Shown piece after piece: positions 55,739 through 64,000 of a stretch of DNA of 64,000 nucleotides (the stretch's first letter is position 1; the number at the start of each line of letters is the position of its first letter). The stretch comes from Deltaproteobacteria bacterium (GTDB lineage: Bacteria > Desulfobacterota > Desulfuromonadia > Geobacterales > Geobacteraceae), in assembly GCA_009668975.1 (NCBI GenBank), contig SBEG01000005.1, positions 1 to 64,000 on the forward strand, in the 5' to 3' direction. The notes under the pieces were generated by a model. That model searched no databases. It saw nothing but the letters and a program-made list of their open reading frames with translations, and had not been told where the DNA came from. The position numbers and the translations under genes are program-made.

Positions 55739-56719
55739 TTACGAATCACCTACGGCCCGTTGTTGACCCGGCAGCTCGGGACAGGCGCCCGTAAGCCGAC
55801 AGCCCTGCCAGGTACCGCGTCTCTGCAGTTCATGGACAATAGAATACCACATTTGATTATTTTTGAGGTTCCACTCGGGAGCTACCCGGATGGCCAGAGG
55901 CGCGGAGCCGTAGAGACGCTGGATGGTGATCCGGGAGGGAAGCAGCTCCAGAAAATCGCAGACCGAGGTAACGTACTGCTGGTGGGTCAGGGGAATGAAC
56001 TCGCCCCGGGAATACCTATCGGCAAGCACGGTTCCGCGCACCGCATGCAACTGATGAATTTTCAGGGAATCCACCGGCAGCGAAGAGATGATTTCCGCTG
56101 TTTTCAGGAATGACTGACAGCTCTCGCCCGGAAAGCCGTGGATCAGGTGGGTGCAGATCTGAAAACCCCGTCCGGCCGCCCGCTCCAGCGCAATCAGATA
56201 TTCGCTGAAATCATGGCAGCGATTGAGCCAGCGGAGGGTCTTCTCATCCATCGACTGAAGCCCCAGCTCCAGACAGACATAGCGCTCCCGGGCAATCTCC
56301 TCCAGAAGCGTGAGTGCTGCATCACTCAGGCAATCCGGCCGGGTGCCCACCGAGATGCCCACCACATCAGGGTGGTCAAGGGCACGAAAATAGAGGTCCC
56401 GCAGCCTGTCCACCGGTGCGTACGTATTGGAATACTTCTGGAAATATACGATGAACTTCTCGCTGCCGAGCCTGCTGCGGTGATAGGCCATCCCCGCCTG
56501 CAACTGCTGCTCGAGGGGGATAGTTTCCCCGATAGTGCCGGGCGAAAAAGAACGGTTGTCACAGTAGATGCAGCCATCGACCCCCCGGCTGCCGTCACGG
56601 TTCGGGCAGGTGAAGCCGCCGTCGACATTGACCTTGCTGACCCGGCAGCCGAAGCGGCGACGCAGGTAGGAGCCGTAGGAATGAATGCGAAGATCTGGGT
56701 GAATGAGTGTTGTATCCAT
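55739..56719 (-). CDS. Radical SAM protein, YhcC/TIGR01212 type
   Basis: Protein of 326 aa. VSKVNVDGGFTCPNRDGSRG and GCIYCDNRSFSPG carry the family's cluster cysteines (spaced more widely than the usual CX3CX2C). GISVGTRPDCLSDAAL and LELGLQSMDEKTLRWLNR are radical SAM core strands. The family's substrate is unknown. The ATG at 56719 is chosen on similarity of length; a GTG at 56767 would leave only a six-base gap to thiE but has no strong site. It follows thiE and may belong to that operon. Confidence 0.87.
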   Translation of the reverse strand: MDTTLIHPDLRIHSYGSYLRRRFGCRVSKVNVDGGFTCPNRDGSRGVDGCIYCDNRSFSPGTIGETIPLEQQLQAGMAYHRSRLGSEKFIVYFQKYSNTYAPVDRLRDLYFRALDHPDVVGISVGTRPDCLSDAALTLLEEIARERYVCLELGLQSMDEKTLRWLNRCHDFSEYLIALERAAGRGFQICTHLIHGFPGESCQSFLKTAEIISSLPVDSLKIHQLHAVRGTVLADRYSRGEFIPLTHQQYVTSVCDFLELLPSRITIQRLYGSAPLAIRVAPEWNLKNNQMWYSIVHELQRRGTWQGCRLTGACPELPGQQRAVGDS

Positions 56720-56773
56720 GGTAAGGTTTGGCAATGGGTTCGAGAAGGAAATCCGCGGAATTCGCACCCGGCA

Positions 56774-57436
56774 TCAGCCCCTTGTTCCCTTCTGATTCTG
56801 TCCGTGGTGAAGCTCCGCGAGCATCTCCCGTGCGGCCCGTTCCGGCTCGTCCGTGGCAAGAATTGCTGAAATGAGAGCGATGCCATGCGCACCGCGGTCA
56901 AGAACCGTGCGCACCGTTTCCCGTTTGATGCCGCCAAGGGCAAAAACCGGGACCCGGAGCAGCCGACAGGCTTCGGCCAGTCGTTCCGTTCCGACCGGTT
57001 CCCCGTAGGGAGCCTTCGAGGGGGTGAAGAAAATCGGACTGAAGGTGATAAAGTCGGCGCCATTGTTCTGGGCCGCAAGAGCTTTTTCCCGGTCGTGACA
57101 GGACACCCCGATCAGCAGAGACTCACCTGCAACCTTGCGCGCCTGCCGAAGCGGAATGCTGCTCTCGCCCAAGTGGACGCCATCGGCGCCCACGGCCAGG
57201 GCAATATCGAGCCGCTCGTTTATTATCAGCTTCGCCCCAAAGCGGGAAGTTATCTCCCGCAACCGGCAGGCCAATTCATGAAGATCGCGGCCGGACAGGT
57301 CCTTTTCCCGCAGCTGCACGGCTCGCACCCCGCCCCGCAGCGCCCCTTCGACGGCAGCGCAGAGATTTCCGCCCGGCACCTGCTTCCGGTCGCTGATCAA
57401 GTAGAGGGTAAAATCTACCGGCGGCTTTTCAGCCAT
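56774..57436 (-). CDS. thiE: Thiamine-phosphate synthase
   Basis: TIM-barrel enzyme of 220 aa joining the thiazole and pyrimidine halves of thiamine. LYLISDRKQVPGG, AVQLREKDLSGRDLHELA, LIINERLDIALAVGADGVHLGE, FITFSPIFFTPSK and VFALGGIKRETV are all present. The ATG at 57436 follows GAGGTG; the in-frame extension upstream overlaps thiG and is rejected. It is the last gene of the TPP-controlled set, with thiS and thiG before it. Confidence 0.96.
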   Translation of the reverse strand: MAEKPPVDFTLYLISDRKQVPGGNLCAAVEGALRGGVRAVQLREKDLSGRDLHELACRLREITSRFGAKLIINERLDIALAVGADGVHLGESSIPLRQARKVAGESLLIGVSCHDREKALAAQNNGADFITFSPIFFTPSKAPYGEPVGTERLAEACRLLRVPVFALGGIKRETVRTVLDRGAHGIALISAILATDEPERAAREMLAELHHGQNQKGTRG

Positions 57437-57473
57437 ACAACACCTCAAAGGACCTGCATTCAACTGTCTGCGA

Positions 57474-58256
57474 CTATTCGACGAGACCCTCGAGGGGACT
57501 GGACGCGGTCGCATAGAGCTTGCGGGGAATCCTTCCCGCCTTGTAGGCAAGCCGGCCGGCAATGACCGCCAGCTTCATCGCTTCCGCCATGGCAATCGGA
57601 TCCCTGGCACCGGCGATGCCGGTATTCATCAGTACACCGTCACAGCCCAGTTCCATGGCAATGGCGGCATCCGAAGCGGTACCGACGCCGGCATCGACGA
57701 TCACCGGAACCTTCACCGTCTCGAGGATGATGCGGATATTGTAGGGGTTCCTGATGCCGAGACCGCTGCCGATCGGAGCCCCAAGGGGCATGACCGCAGC
57801 ACAGCCCAGGTCTTCCAGCTTTCTGCAGAGAATCGGATCGTCGCTCGTGTAGGGAAGAACGGTGAAGCCTTCCTTGACCAGCACCTTTGCGGCCTTCAGC
57901 AACTCCTCGTTATCGGGAAACAGGGTCTTCTCATCGCCGAGAACCTCCAGCTTGACGAAATCCGAGAGTCCCGCCTCCCGCGCCAGACGGCAGGTACGGA
58001 CCGCATCATCCGCAGTGTAGCAGCCGGCGGTGTTGGGCAGCAGGGTATATTTCTTGAGATCGAGATGATCGAGCAGGGATTCCTTGTTCCGGTCCGAGAT
58101 ATTCACCCGCCGTACGGCAACAGTGACGATCTCCGCCCCGGACATCTCGATGGCTGTAACCATCTGTTGAAAATCGGCATATTTGCCGGTACCCACCATA
58201 AGCCGGGAGGAAAATTTCCTTCCCGCGATCACCAGGGTATCTTTTGAGTCTGCCAT
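57474..58256 (-). CDS. thiG: Thiazole synthase
   Basis: Enzyme of 260 aa that forms thiazole phosphate with sulphur carried by Thi[57 protein letters not shown] and [31 protein letters not shown] are thiG signatures. GGAG precedes the ATG at 58256. It lies between thiS and thiE; thiH, thiO and thiF are not in this window. Confidence 0.97.
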   Translation of the reverse strand: MADSKDTLVIAGRKFSSRLMVGTGKYADFQQMVTAIEMSGAEIVTVAVRRVNISDRNKESLLDHLDLKKYTLLPNTAGCYTADDAVRTCRLAREAGLSDFVKLEVLGDEKTLFPDNEELLKAAKVLVKEGFTVLPYTSDDPILCRKLEDLGCAAVMPLGAPIGSGLGIRNPYNIRIILETVKVPVIVDAGVGTASDAAIAMELGCDGVLMNTGIAGARDPIAMAEAMKLAVIAGRLAYKAGRIPRKLYATASSPLEGLVE

Positions 58257-58301
58257 TCGTTGCTCCTTTCGCTGCCAACTCCACAGCTGCCACAATCTGG
58301 A

Positions 58302-58499
58302 TTAACCACCACCGACAAACTGGACGATTTCAATCCGGTCGCCATCCTGGAGAACCGTGGTTGCGTAGTCCGGCTTCGGCAGTATATCCAAGTTCAGTTC
58401 AACCGCCACCCGGCGCGGATCAATCTCCAGCAACTCCAGAAGCCCGAGCACCGACAGCGGTTCAATTTCTTTCAGTTCTCCGTTCACTACTACTAACAC
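58302..58499 (-). CDS. thiS: Sulphur carrier protein ThiS
   Basis: Ubiquitin-like protein of 65 aa ending in the required Gly-Gly (QFVGGG). Its C terminus is adenylated and then thiocarboxylated to supply sulphur to ThiG. MLVVVNGELKEIEPLSVLGLL and LQDGDRIEIVQFVGGG are typical. It starts with GTG behind GGAGG and is the first gene after the TPP riboswitch. Confidence 0.93.
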   Translation of the reverse strand: MLVVVNGELKEIEPLSVLGLLELLEIDPRRVAVELNLDILPKPDYATTVLQDGDRIEIVQFVGGG

Positions 58500-58558
58500 C
58501 GGAATCCTCCTTTACCGCCATTGGCCTATCTTCCGACCAAGGTTCACTGCCAAGTAAC

Positions 58559-58580
58559 AAAAAAAGCCGCGAAAGCGGCT
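58559..58580 (-). terminator. Riboswitch-controlled terminator before thiS
   Basis: Minus strand: AGCCGC-TTTC-GCGGCT followed by T6-7, between the TPP aptamer and thiS. It should form when TPP is bound, stopping transcription of the thi genes. I could not identify the alternative antiterminator pairing. Confidence 0.88.
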
Positions 58581-58607
58581 GGAAGTGAGGGAACATACCC
58601 GAATCAC

Positions 58608-58696
58608 TCGCTTCCCTCCGCCGGAATTACCCGGATCAGGTTCAAAGGGTTGCCGTCCCATGCGAAACGGTCTCTCAGCCGAAACTCCCCCAGCGA
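58608..58696 (-). promoter_or_regulatory. TPP riboswitch (THI element)
   Basis: Minus strand shows GGGGGAG, GGCTGAGAG, CAACCCTTTGAACCTGATC, CGGGTAATTCCGGCG and AGGGAAGCG in the canonical order of the TPP aptamer; CGCT/AGCG closes P1. A terminator follows at 58559. A possible sigma-70 promoter (TTGACA at 58825-58820, then ATAGTT or GATAGT) lies about 100 bp upstream. Otherwise 58697-58932, between the riboswitch and nuoN, holds no gene. Confidence 0.95.
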
Positions 58697-58932
58697 TAGT
58701 ACCTTGCTATTTTCTTGTCAACCGCAGATGGATGAAAGTTTCCGGCTCGTTACGACACGAACCACCGTTCGTCAACCACACCACCCTGCTCTAGTAAACT
58801 ATCAAGTACTCACCTGAACTGTCAACCGGTTTTTCAGGTAATTTCGAGGCATTCCTCCAGCCAGTCACCGGACCCAGCCTCACACGGAAGAAGACTTTCT
58901 AAGCAGGTACCGCAGCGGACCGGCAGTGGATC

Positions 58933-60345
58933 TTACGGAATGATTTTGCCGATGACCACCAAAAGTGCTCCCGGAAACACACCCAAGAGCAGGATCATAA
59001 AAGTGGTTAAGCTCAGGGCCAGAAATTCCGGAGCAGCCAGGGGCGGAAAGGAAATTTTGCGGTCATTTTCTGCCGCATAGAGGACGGCAACCACGCGGAG
59101 GTAATAGTACACCGAGACAGCGGCCATGACGATACCGGCCACGGCCAGTGCGGTCTCGCCCCCCCTCAGTGCAGCGGCAAAGATGGTGAACTTCCCCATA
59201 AAGCCCGCCAGCGGCGGTATTCCGGCCAGGGAAAAGAGCGAAATCGCCAGCGCCGCACCGCGGAAGGGACGGCTTCTGCCAAGGCCCCGGCAGTCTTCGA
59301 TCTCGTCCATGGCACATTCTCCGGTCAGAGACGCAATTGCGCCGAAAGCCGTCAGGTTGGTCACCGTATAGACCACCAGGTAGAAGGCAACGGCACGGAA
59401 GCCTTCCACGCTTCCGGTTACGAGCGCCAGGGTCACATACCCCATCTGGGCGACCGAGGAGTAAGCGAGCATTCTCTTGAGGTTCCGCTGCCGTAGCGCG
59501 GCCAGGTTTCCCACCACCATGGAAAGCAGGCAGAGCAGCCAGAGCGGCCCCTGAATACGGGCGAACCCGGCGCCCATGGCCGGAAGCAGCAGGAGCAGGG
59601 CAACAAAGGCCGCGACCTTCGAGCCGGTGGAGAGAAAAGCGGTCACCGGCGCGGGAGCGCCCTGATAGACATCGGGGGTCCAGAGGTGGGCCGGTACAAG
59701 AGAGACCTTGAAGGCGAGCCCCATCAGCAGCAAACCCCAGCCGGCAACAACGAGCGGATTCACCAGTCCGGCTGGTCCGAGCGGATTCACCGCGCCGGCA
59801 ATGGCCAGGGTACCTGTCCCGGCATAGAGCAGCGCAATGCCAAAGGCAATGAAAGCGGCGGCGGCGGCGCCCATGAGCAGGTACTTGAGCCCCGCCTCGG
59901 CGGATTGCAGCCGCTCCCGGTCAATGGCGGTCATGATGTAAAAGGCAAAGCCCAACGACTCCAGCCCGAGAAAGAGGGTCAGGAGATTCAGCGAGGCAGC
60001 CAGGACCGACATGCCGAAAGCGGCAAACAGCACTGTGGCCGGGTATTCCTCTCCACGAATAGCGCGCCGCTCGTTGTGGGAGTGAGACAGCAGGAGAACC
60101 AGCGCCGCGGTGAGGCAGAAGAGAACGGTGAAGAAACGGGCAAAGGGCGTAGCGGCCAGTCCCAGGTGCGGAGCCAGCAAGAGGGGCGGCTCTTGAAGGA
60201 CCCAGCCGGCCGCGGCAAGTGCGGCAGCCACACCGATCCAGGTGCCGTATCGGCCCGGCCGGAATGCCCCGCCGAGCAGGATCAGCAGCGCGCCGCCGGC
60301 CAGAAAAAAGAGCGGCATGAGTACCCAGAGATCGCCTGATGTCAC
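58933..60345 (-). CDS. nuoN: NADH-quinone oxidoreductase subunit N
   Basis: Antiporter-like membrane subunit of complex I, 470 aa, with about fourteen hydrophobic helices. FLGLESLGFAFYIM carries the conserved helix-5 glutamate, KVSLVPAHLWTPDVYQGAP the broken-helix lysine/histidine segment, and RNLKRMLAYSSVAQMGYV the second lysine region. It overlaps nuoM by four bases and is the last gene of the run, with no strong terminator seen after it. Confidence 0.96.
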   Translation of the reverse strand: MTSGDLWVLMPLFFLAGGALLILLGGAFRPGRYGTWIGVAAALAAAGWVLQEPPLLLAPHLGLAATPFARFFTVLFCLTAALVLLLSHSHNERRAIRGEEYPATVLFAAFGMSVLAASLNLLTLFLGLESLGFAFYIMTAIDRERLQSAEAGLKYLLMGAAAAAFIAFGIALLYAGTGTLAIAGAVNPLGPAGLVNPLVVAGWGLLLMGLAFKVSLVPAHLWTPDVYQGAPAPVTAFLSTGSKVAAFVALLLLLPAMGAGFARIQGPLWLLCLLSMVVGNLAALRQRNLKRMLAYSSVAQMGYVTLALVTGSVEGFRAVAFYLVVYTVTNLTAFGAIASLTGECAMDEIEDCRGLGRSRPFRGAALAISLFSLAGIPPLAGFMGKFTIFAAALRGGETALAVAGIVMAAVSVYYYLRVVAVLYAAENDRKISFPPLAAPEFLALSLTTFMILLLGVFPGALLVVIGKIIP

Positions 60346-61874
60346 GGCACACCCCCTGTTCCGCCACTGACAAGGGCAATGGGCAGCCGGATCAGATCAA
60401 GGACCGGCACCGGGTAAACACCTATTCCGATGACCAGCAGAGCGAGTGAAGCGAGAATTGCCAGCTCCCGGAACGAAAGATCGGCCATTTCGTGGCGGAC
60501 CTTTTCCGGTCCGAAAAGCAGCTGCTGCACCAGACGCAGGGTATAGATCAGCACTAAAATGATGCCTCCCAGGGCAACCACCGCTGCAAGAGGAGACACA
60601 CGGAACACCCCGGCCAGAATCAGAAATTCACCGACAAAATTATTCAGCCCCGGCAGTCCCAGGGTTGCCAGAGAAAAGAGCAGGAAAAAAGCCCCGAAAT
60701 ACGGCATCTTTCCCCAGAGGGCACCGAACGAAGCGCTGTCCCGCAAACCGGAGCGCTCCTCCAGCATCCCCGCCATGAGAAACAGGGCGCCGGTGGTAAT
60801 ACCATGGTTGACCATCTGGATCACCGAGCCGGACAGGGAAAGCGGGGTCCAGGCTGCAATCCCCAAGACGATGAAACCCATATGGCCGAAACTTGAGTAG
60901 GCCAGCAGCCGCTTGATATCCGTCTGGGCATAAGCCAGCCAGGAAGCATAAATAATTCCGACTACGGCGAGAACGGAAATGAGCGGGGTTAGAAGTACCG
61001 CGGCATCCGGAAACAGCGGGTAGGCAAAGCGAAGCAGACCATAGACACCGGTCTTGGCCATGAGCCCTGCCAAAAGGAGCGTTGCCGCGGTCGGCGCATC
61101 GCTATAGGCATCCGGCAGCCAGCCGTGCAGGGGAAAGATCGGCGTTTTGACGGCAAAGGCTAGGAGAAAGGCTGCGAACAGCAGACAGGAGTGCAGCGGG
61201 GCCAAGGGGGTCCCGAGAAGTTCAGGCAGGGCAAAGGTATACATGCCTGTTGCCGCCCCATGTGCCTGGTAGAGACCGATGATCGCCAGCAGCATCAACA
61301 GCGACCCGCCGATGGTGAAGAGGAAAAAGCGCAGGGCCGACTTTACCCGTTGCCCTTGCCCCCAGACACAGATGAGGAAAAACAGCGGGATCAGCATCAC
61401 TTCCCAGAAAAGATAAAAGAGAAACAGGTCCAGGGCCAGAAACACTCCGAGGATTCCCGAAGTTGCCAGGAGCAACAAACCATAGTAGGCAGCAACCCGC
61501 TCGGTAATGGTTTTCCAAGAAAAAAGCACGGCAAAGGTTGCAAGTAAACTCGTCAGCAGAACCATGAGCAGACTGATACCATCCATTGCCAGCAGATAGC
61601 GGATCCCGAATGTCGCGATCCAGGGCTGGTCTTCGACGAGAAAATACCCGGGCAAAGTACCGCTTGCTGCCGGCTCAAGGGGAACCAGAAGAGCAAGACC
61701 CGCGGCCAGACACAGTTCGCCGAGCACCACGGCCAGGGCCGTGGCCCGGCAGAGGACGGGTCTGCTACCAAATAGAAAGACCGCCAGGCTTCCCGCCAGG
61801 GGAAGAAAAACCAGGATTGTCAGAAACGGGTAAGTAACCAAGTAAAAACCTTCTGGAAACGAATTTTCCATCAC
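60342..61874 (-). CDS. nuoM: NADH-quinone oxidoreductase subunit M
   Basis: Antiporter-like membrane subunit of 510 aa. LFLFYLFWEVMLIPLFFLI holds the helix-5 glutamate, VKTPIFPLHGWLPDAYSDAPTA the central lysine/histidine motif, and QTDIKRLLAYSSFGHMGFI the second channel motif. It begins at adjacent GTG and ATG codons (61874, 61871). The likely ribosome-binding sequence AGGAGGGGGG belongs to the palindromic repeat that separates it from nuoL. Confidence 0.96.
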   Translation of the reverse strand: MMENSFPEGFYLVTYPFLTILVFLPLAGSLAVFLFGSRPVLCRATALAVVLGELCLAAGLALLVPLEPAASGTLPGYFLVEDQPWIATFGIRYLLAMDGISLLMVLLTSLLATFAVLFSWKTITERVAAYYGLLLLATSGILGVFLALDLFLFYLFWEVMLIPLFFLICVWGQGQRVKSALRFFLFTIGGSLLMLLAIIGLYQAHGAATGMYTFALPELLGTPLAPLHSCLLFAAFLLAFAVKTPIFPLHGWLPDAYSDAPTAATLLLAGLMAKTGVYGLLRFAYPLFPDAAVLLTPLISVLAVVGIIYASWLAYAQTDIKRLLAYSSFGHMGFIVLGIAAWTPLSLSGSVIQMVNHGITTGALFLMAGMLEERSGLRDSASFGALWGKMPYFGAFFLLFSLATLGLPGLNNFVGEFLILAGVFRVSPLAAVVALGGIILVLIYTLRLVQQLLFGPEKVRHEMADLSFRELAILASLALLVIGIGVYPVPVLDLIRLPIALVSGGTGGVP

Positions 61875-61881
61875 TTTATGT

Positions 61882-61913
61882 CCCCCCTCCTTGTCAAGGA
61901 GGGGGTTAGGGGG
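61882..61913. repeat. Palindromic repeat between nuoL and nuoM
   Basis: A perfect 23-bp palindrome (CCCCCTCCTTG, T, CAAGGAGGGGG, 61883-61905) followed by TTAGGGGG. Same family as the repeats at 52191 and 55592, but a single unit. On the minus strand its AGGAGG ends a few bases before the nuoM start. Confidence 0.75.
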
Positions 61914-61938
61914 TGCTCGGGTCTCGTTTTAAAGGCTG

Positions 61939-63801
61939 TCAGAGCACCGACCAGGCCAGGTAGCCTAGCATCAAAGCCACCCCCGCCGCAAAGCTGCAGA
62001 GATAGGGCGATATCCGCCCGGAACTCCACTTTCCCAGCAGTTCCCCGCCCCGGGCAGTCACATCGGCAAGCCGGTCGGGGCCGCCAATTGCTGCGCCTTG
62101 TTCGACCCGGCGATCGATGAATCCGGCAAGGCGTTCAAACGGGCGCACGAACAGGATTCGATACAAGCCATCGAAGTACCAGCCGTTTTGGAGAAAATCC
62201 ACCAGCTTTGGTACAGCGGACGTCTCCCTGCTCCGCCATCTGCCGCCCGCGTACCGTTGATAGACAAAGGCCAGGCCGGCCAGGGCAACAACGGCGGCCA
62301 CTGCCTGCAGGGACAATTCCTGCACCGGAGAGAGATGCGGCTGAGCGGGAGCAAGGGGCTGAAAGAACTCGCCGAGCCAACTGCCCAGGCCGAGGTATGC
62401 TGGCAGATTGAGCAGTTCCCCGAACAACCCAAGCACAGCCAGCAGGACGAGTAACCGCTCCATCAGGTGGCTGCCAGCCGATACTTCCTCTCCGTCACCG
62501 TGAAAAACCACAAAGACCATCCGGAAGGTATAGACGACCGTCAGCAAGGCGGTGACGAGTCCCAGAAGATAGAGGCCGCCGAAGAGGATTCCGCCCTGGG
62601 CGAACACCGCCGCCAGGATGCCGTCCTTGCTGAAAAAGCCCCCGGTCAGGGGAAGTCCCGCCAGGCAGGCCGCCCCGGCAAGAAACGGCCAGTAGACGCC
62701 GGGCAAGCTTTTCCGCAGCCCGCCCATGCGGAAAATGTCCTGTTCATGGTGCAGGACGCTGATCACGCAGCCGGCACCGAGAAAGAGCAGTGATTTGTAG
62801 AAGGCATGCTCCAGAAGATGAAAGGTTGCCGCGGTCACGGCGCCGCTGCCCACGCCGAGCATCATGTAGCCGATCTGACTCATGGTCGAGTAGGCGAGAA
62901 TTCTCTTCAGGTCCCGCTGCACCAGGGCACAGGTGGCGGCATAAAAAGCGGTGATGCCACCGGTTACGGCAATTGCGGCGCACACCGTCGGTGACAGGCC
63001 CACCAGCGGAAAGAATCGCATGAGCAGGTAGACACCGGCCGTGACCATGGTGGCGGCATGGATCAGGGCTGAAACCGGGGTCGGGCCGGCCATGGCATCC
63101 GGCAGCCAGACCATGAGCGGCATCTGGGCCGACTTGCCCATTGCTCCGCCCAGAAGGAGCAAACCGATGGCCGTGACGATCCCGGTCGGCAGCAGCGCAG
63201 ACATCCCATTGATTTCACTGATGGAAAGTGTCCCGCAGAGCAGAAAAAGCCAGAAGATTCCCGCCGCGAAGGCCGTATCGCCGATCCGGGTAACCAGAAA
63301 GGCCTTGCGCCCGGCATCGGCATTCTTTTCCTCCCGGTACCAGAAGCCGATCAGACCATAGGAACAGAAACCGACCCCTTCCCAGCCGAGGAACAGCAGG
63401 GGGAGATTTCCGGCCAGCACCAGCAGCAGCATGGCCCCGACAAACAGGCTCATCAACGAAAAAAAGCGGGCCTGATCTGCTTCATCACGCATATAGGCAT
63501 GGGAATAGAGCAGGATGATCCCGGAAACAAAGCTGACCATCAGGCACATCACCGCGGCCAGAGGATCATAGTAGAGGGAGACGGGCGCCTGGAGATCAAA
63601 GGCCGAGAGCCAGCGGAACAGTTCGAGGGTAACGGGAGAACGGTACTGGAAAAAAGCGCTCAGGGAAAAAACAAAGGAACCGGCAACCGCGCCGCTGGCC
63701 AGCAGGCTGCTGAAACGTCCGGGAAGACGCATGCCTGCCAGAGCGATGAAAATGCCCGCCAGAATCGGCAGGAAAGGTATCAGGGGCAGAGAGAGGTGCA
63801 T
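61939..63801 (-). CDS. nuoL: NADH-quinone oxidoreductase subunit L
   Basis: Largest antiporter-like subunit of complex I, 620 aa, with about fourteen helices and a long lateral helix toward the C terminus. LLFLGWEGVGFCSYGLIGFWY carries the helix-5 glutamate, KSAQMPLMVWLPDAMAGPTPVSALIHAATMV the central lysine and histidines, and QRDLKRILAYSTMSQIGYM the second channel. The ATG at 63801 begins one base after the nuoK stop; an earlier in-frame start would overlap nuoK by 35 bases. Confidence 0.96.
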   Translation of the reverse strand: MHLSLPLIPFLPILAGIFIALAGMRLPGRFSSLLASGAVAGSFVFSLSAFFQYRSPVTLELFRWLSAFDLQAPVSLYYDPLAAVMCLMVSFVSGIILLYSHAYMRDEADQARFFSLMSLFVGAMLLLVLAGNLPLLFLGWEGVGFCSYGLIGFWYREEKNADAGRKAFLVTRIGDTAFAAGIFWLFLLCGTLSISEINGMSALLPTGIVTAIGLLLLGGAMGKSAQMPLMVWLPDAMAGPTPVSALIHAATMVTAGVYLLMRFFPLVGLSPTVCAAIAVTGGITAFYAATCALVQRDLKRILAYSTMSQIGYMMLGVGSGAVTAATFHLLEHAFYKSLLFLGAGCVISVLHHEQDIFRMGGLRKSLPGVYWPFLAGAACLAGLPLTGGFFSKDGILAAVFAQGGILFGGLYLLGLVTALLTVVYTFRMVFVVFHGDGEEVSAGSHLMERLLVLLAVLGLFGELLNLPAYLGLGSWLGEFFQPLAPAQPHLSPVQELSLQAVAAVVALAGLAFVYQRYAGGRWRSRETSAVPKLVDFLQNGWYFDGLYRILFVRPFERLAGFIDRRVEQGAAIGGPDRLADVTARGGELLGKWSSGRISPYLCSFAAGVALMLGYLAWSVL

Positions 63802-63802
63802 G

Positions 63803-64000
63803 CTATTCACCCAGTTCGCGGAATTCGTCGGAATCAACCGTCTTTTTCCGACGATGAAGGTAGACCACCAGAGCCAGGGCCAACGATACTTCGGCGGAGG
63901 TCATGGCAATGATAAACAGGGCAAATACCTGACCGTCGGCATTTCCCCAGGCTGCCGAACCGCCGACAAAGGCCAGGATTGCGGCATTGAGCATGATCTC
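63803..64000 (-). CDS. nuoK: NADH-quinone oxidoreductase subunit K (5' end beyond the window)
   Basis: C-terminal 65 residues of a subunit normally near 100 aa; the N-terminal third lies past base 64000. EIMLNAAILAFV, NADGQVFALFIIAMTSAEVSLALALVV and LHRRKK match NuoK, including the conserved membrane glutamates that form part of the proton path. The frame is open to the window edge. Only one base separates its stop from the nuoL start. Confidence 0.95.
   Translation of the reverse strand, partial: EIMLNAAILAFVGGSAAWGNADGQVFALFIIAMTSAEVSLALALVVYLHRRKKTVDSDEFRELGE

Overview
The window looks like chromosomal DNA from a Geobacter-like member of the Desulfuromonadia (Desulfobacterota). This is inferred from gene order: a complete mra/dcw cluster, a pyrR-pyrB-pyrC-carA-(radical SAM)-carB-greA run, the nuoK-L-M-N end of complex I, an archaeal-type S-adenosylmethionine synthetase beside ftsK, and a bacteriohemerythrin. 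Base composition is moderately G+C-rich and fairly even. There is no integrase, transposase, phage gene or CRISPR array. Most of the window is housekeeping DNA; the accessory stretch is about 43.7-56 kb.

Layout. 0.1-3 kb: polA with a DUF4177 gene in front of it (minus strand). 3.3-10.2 kb (plus): plsC, two small membrane-linked proteins, RNase J, FtsK and archaeal-type MAT. 10.5-28.7 kb (minus): the dcw cluster in the order mraZ, rsmH, ftsL, ftsI, murE, murF, mraY, murD, ftsW, murG, murC, murB, ddl, ftsQ, ftsA, ftsZ. It has a clear sigma-70 promoter, a three-repeat MraZ operator and a strong terminator after ftsZ. 29-32.5 kb (minus): two uncharacterised proteins, the RNase P RNA gene, a coiled-coil/zinc-ribbon protein, a Nif3-family protein and a CAU-anticodon tRNA. 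32.7-43.7 kb (plus): an RlmD/RumA-type methyltransferase, the pyrimidine operon with an apparent PyrR-type RNA attenuator, and greA.

43.8-56.7 kb: an ECF sigma/anti-sigma pair, a macro-domain protein, a YjfB-like motility peptide, a hybrid histidine kinase, a TPR/O-GlcNAc-transferase-like protein, a bacteriohemerythrin, an isolated GspA-GspB pair and a radical SAM protein. 56.8-58.7 kb: thiS-thiG-thiE behind a TPP riboswitch and terminator. 58.9-64 kb: nuoK (cut by the window edge), nuoL, nuoM and nuoN.

The least ordinary observations are: (1) a near-duplicate palindromic element in two different helices of rnpB; (2) a 184-bp palindromic, MITE-like element that forms the last codons and stop of the macro-domain gene; (3) two matching sigma-28-type promoters, in front of the YjfB-like peptide and the hemerythrin, suggesting a scattered motility/oxygen-sensing regulon next to a possible flagellin O-glycosyltransferase; (4) a PyrR-like hairpin and terminator outside the Gram-positive bacteria; (5) a family of G/C-rich palindromic repeats between genes, one of which appears to supply the ribosome-binding site of nuoM. 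I did not find a clearly new defence or biosynthetic system. All assignments rest on reading motifs and context; no database search was possible.
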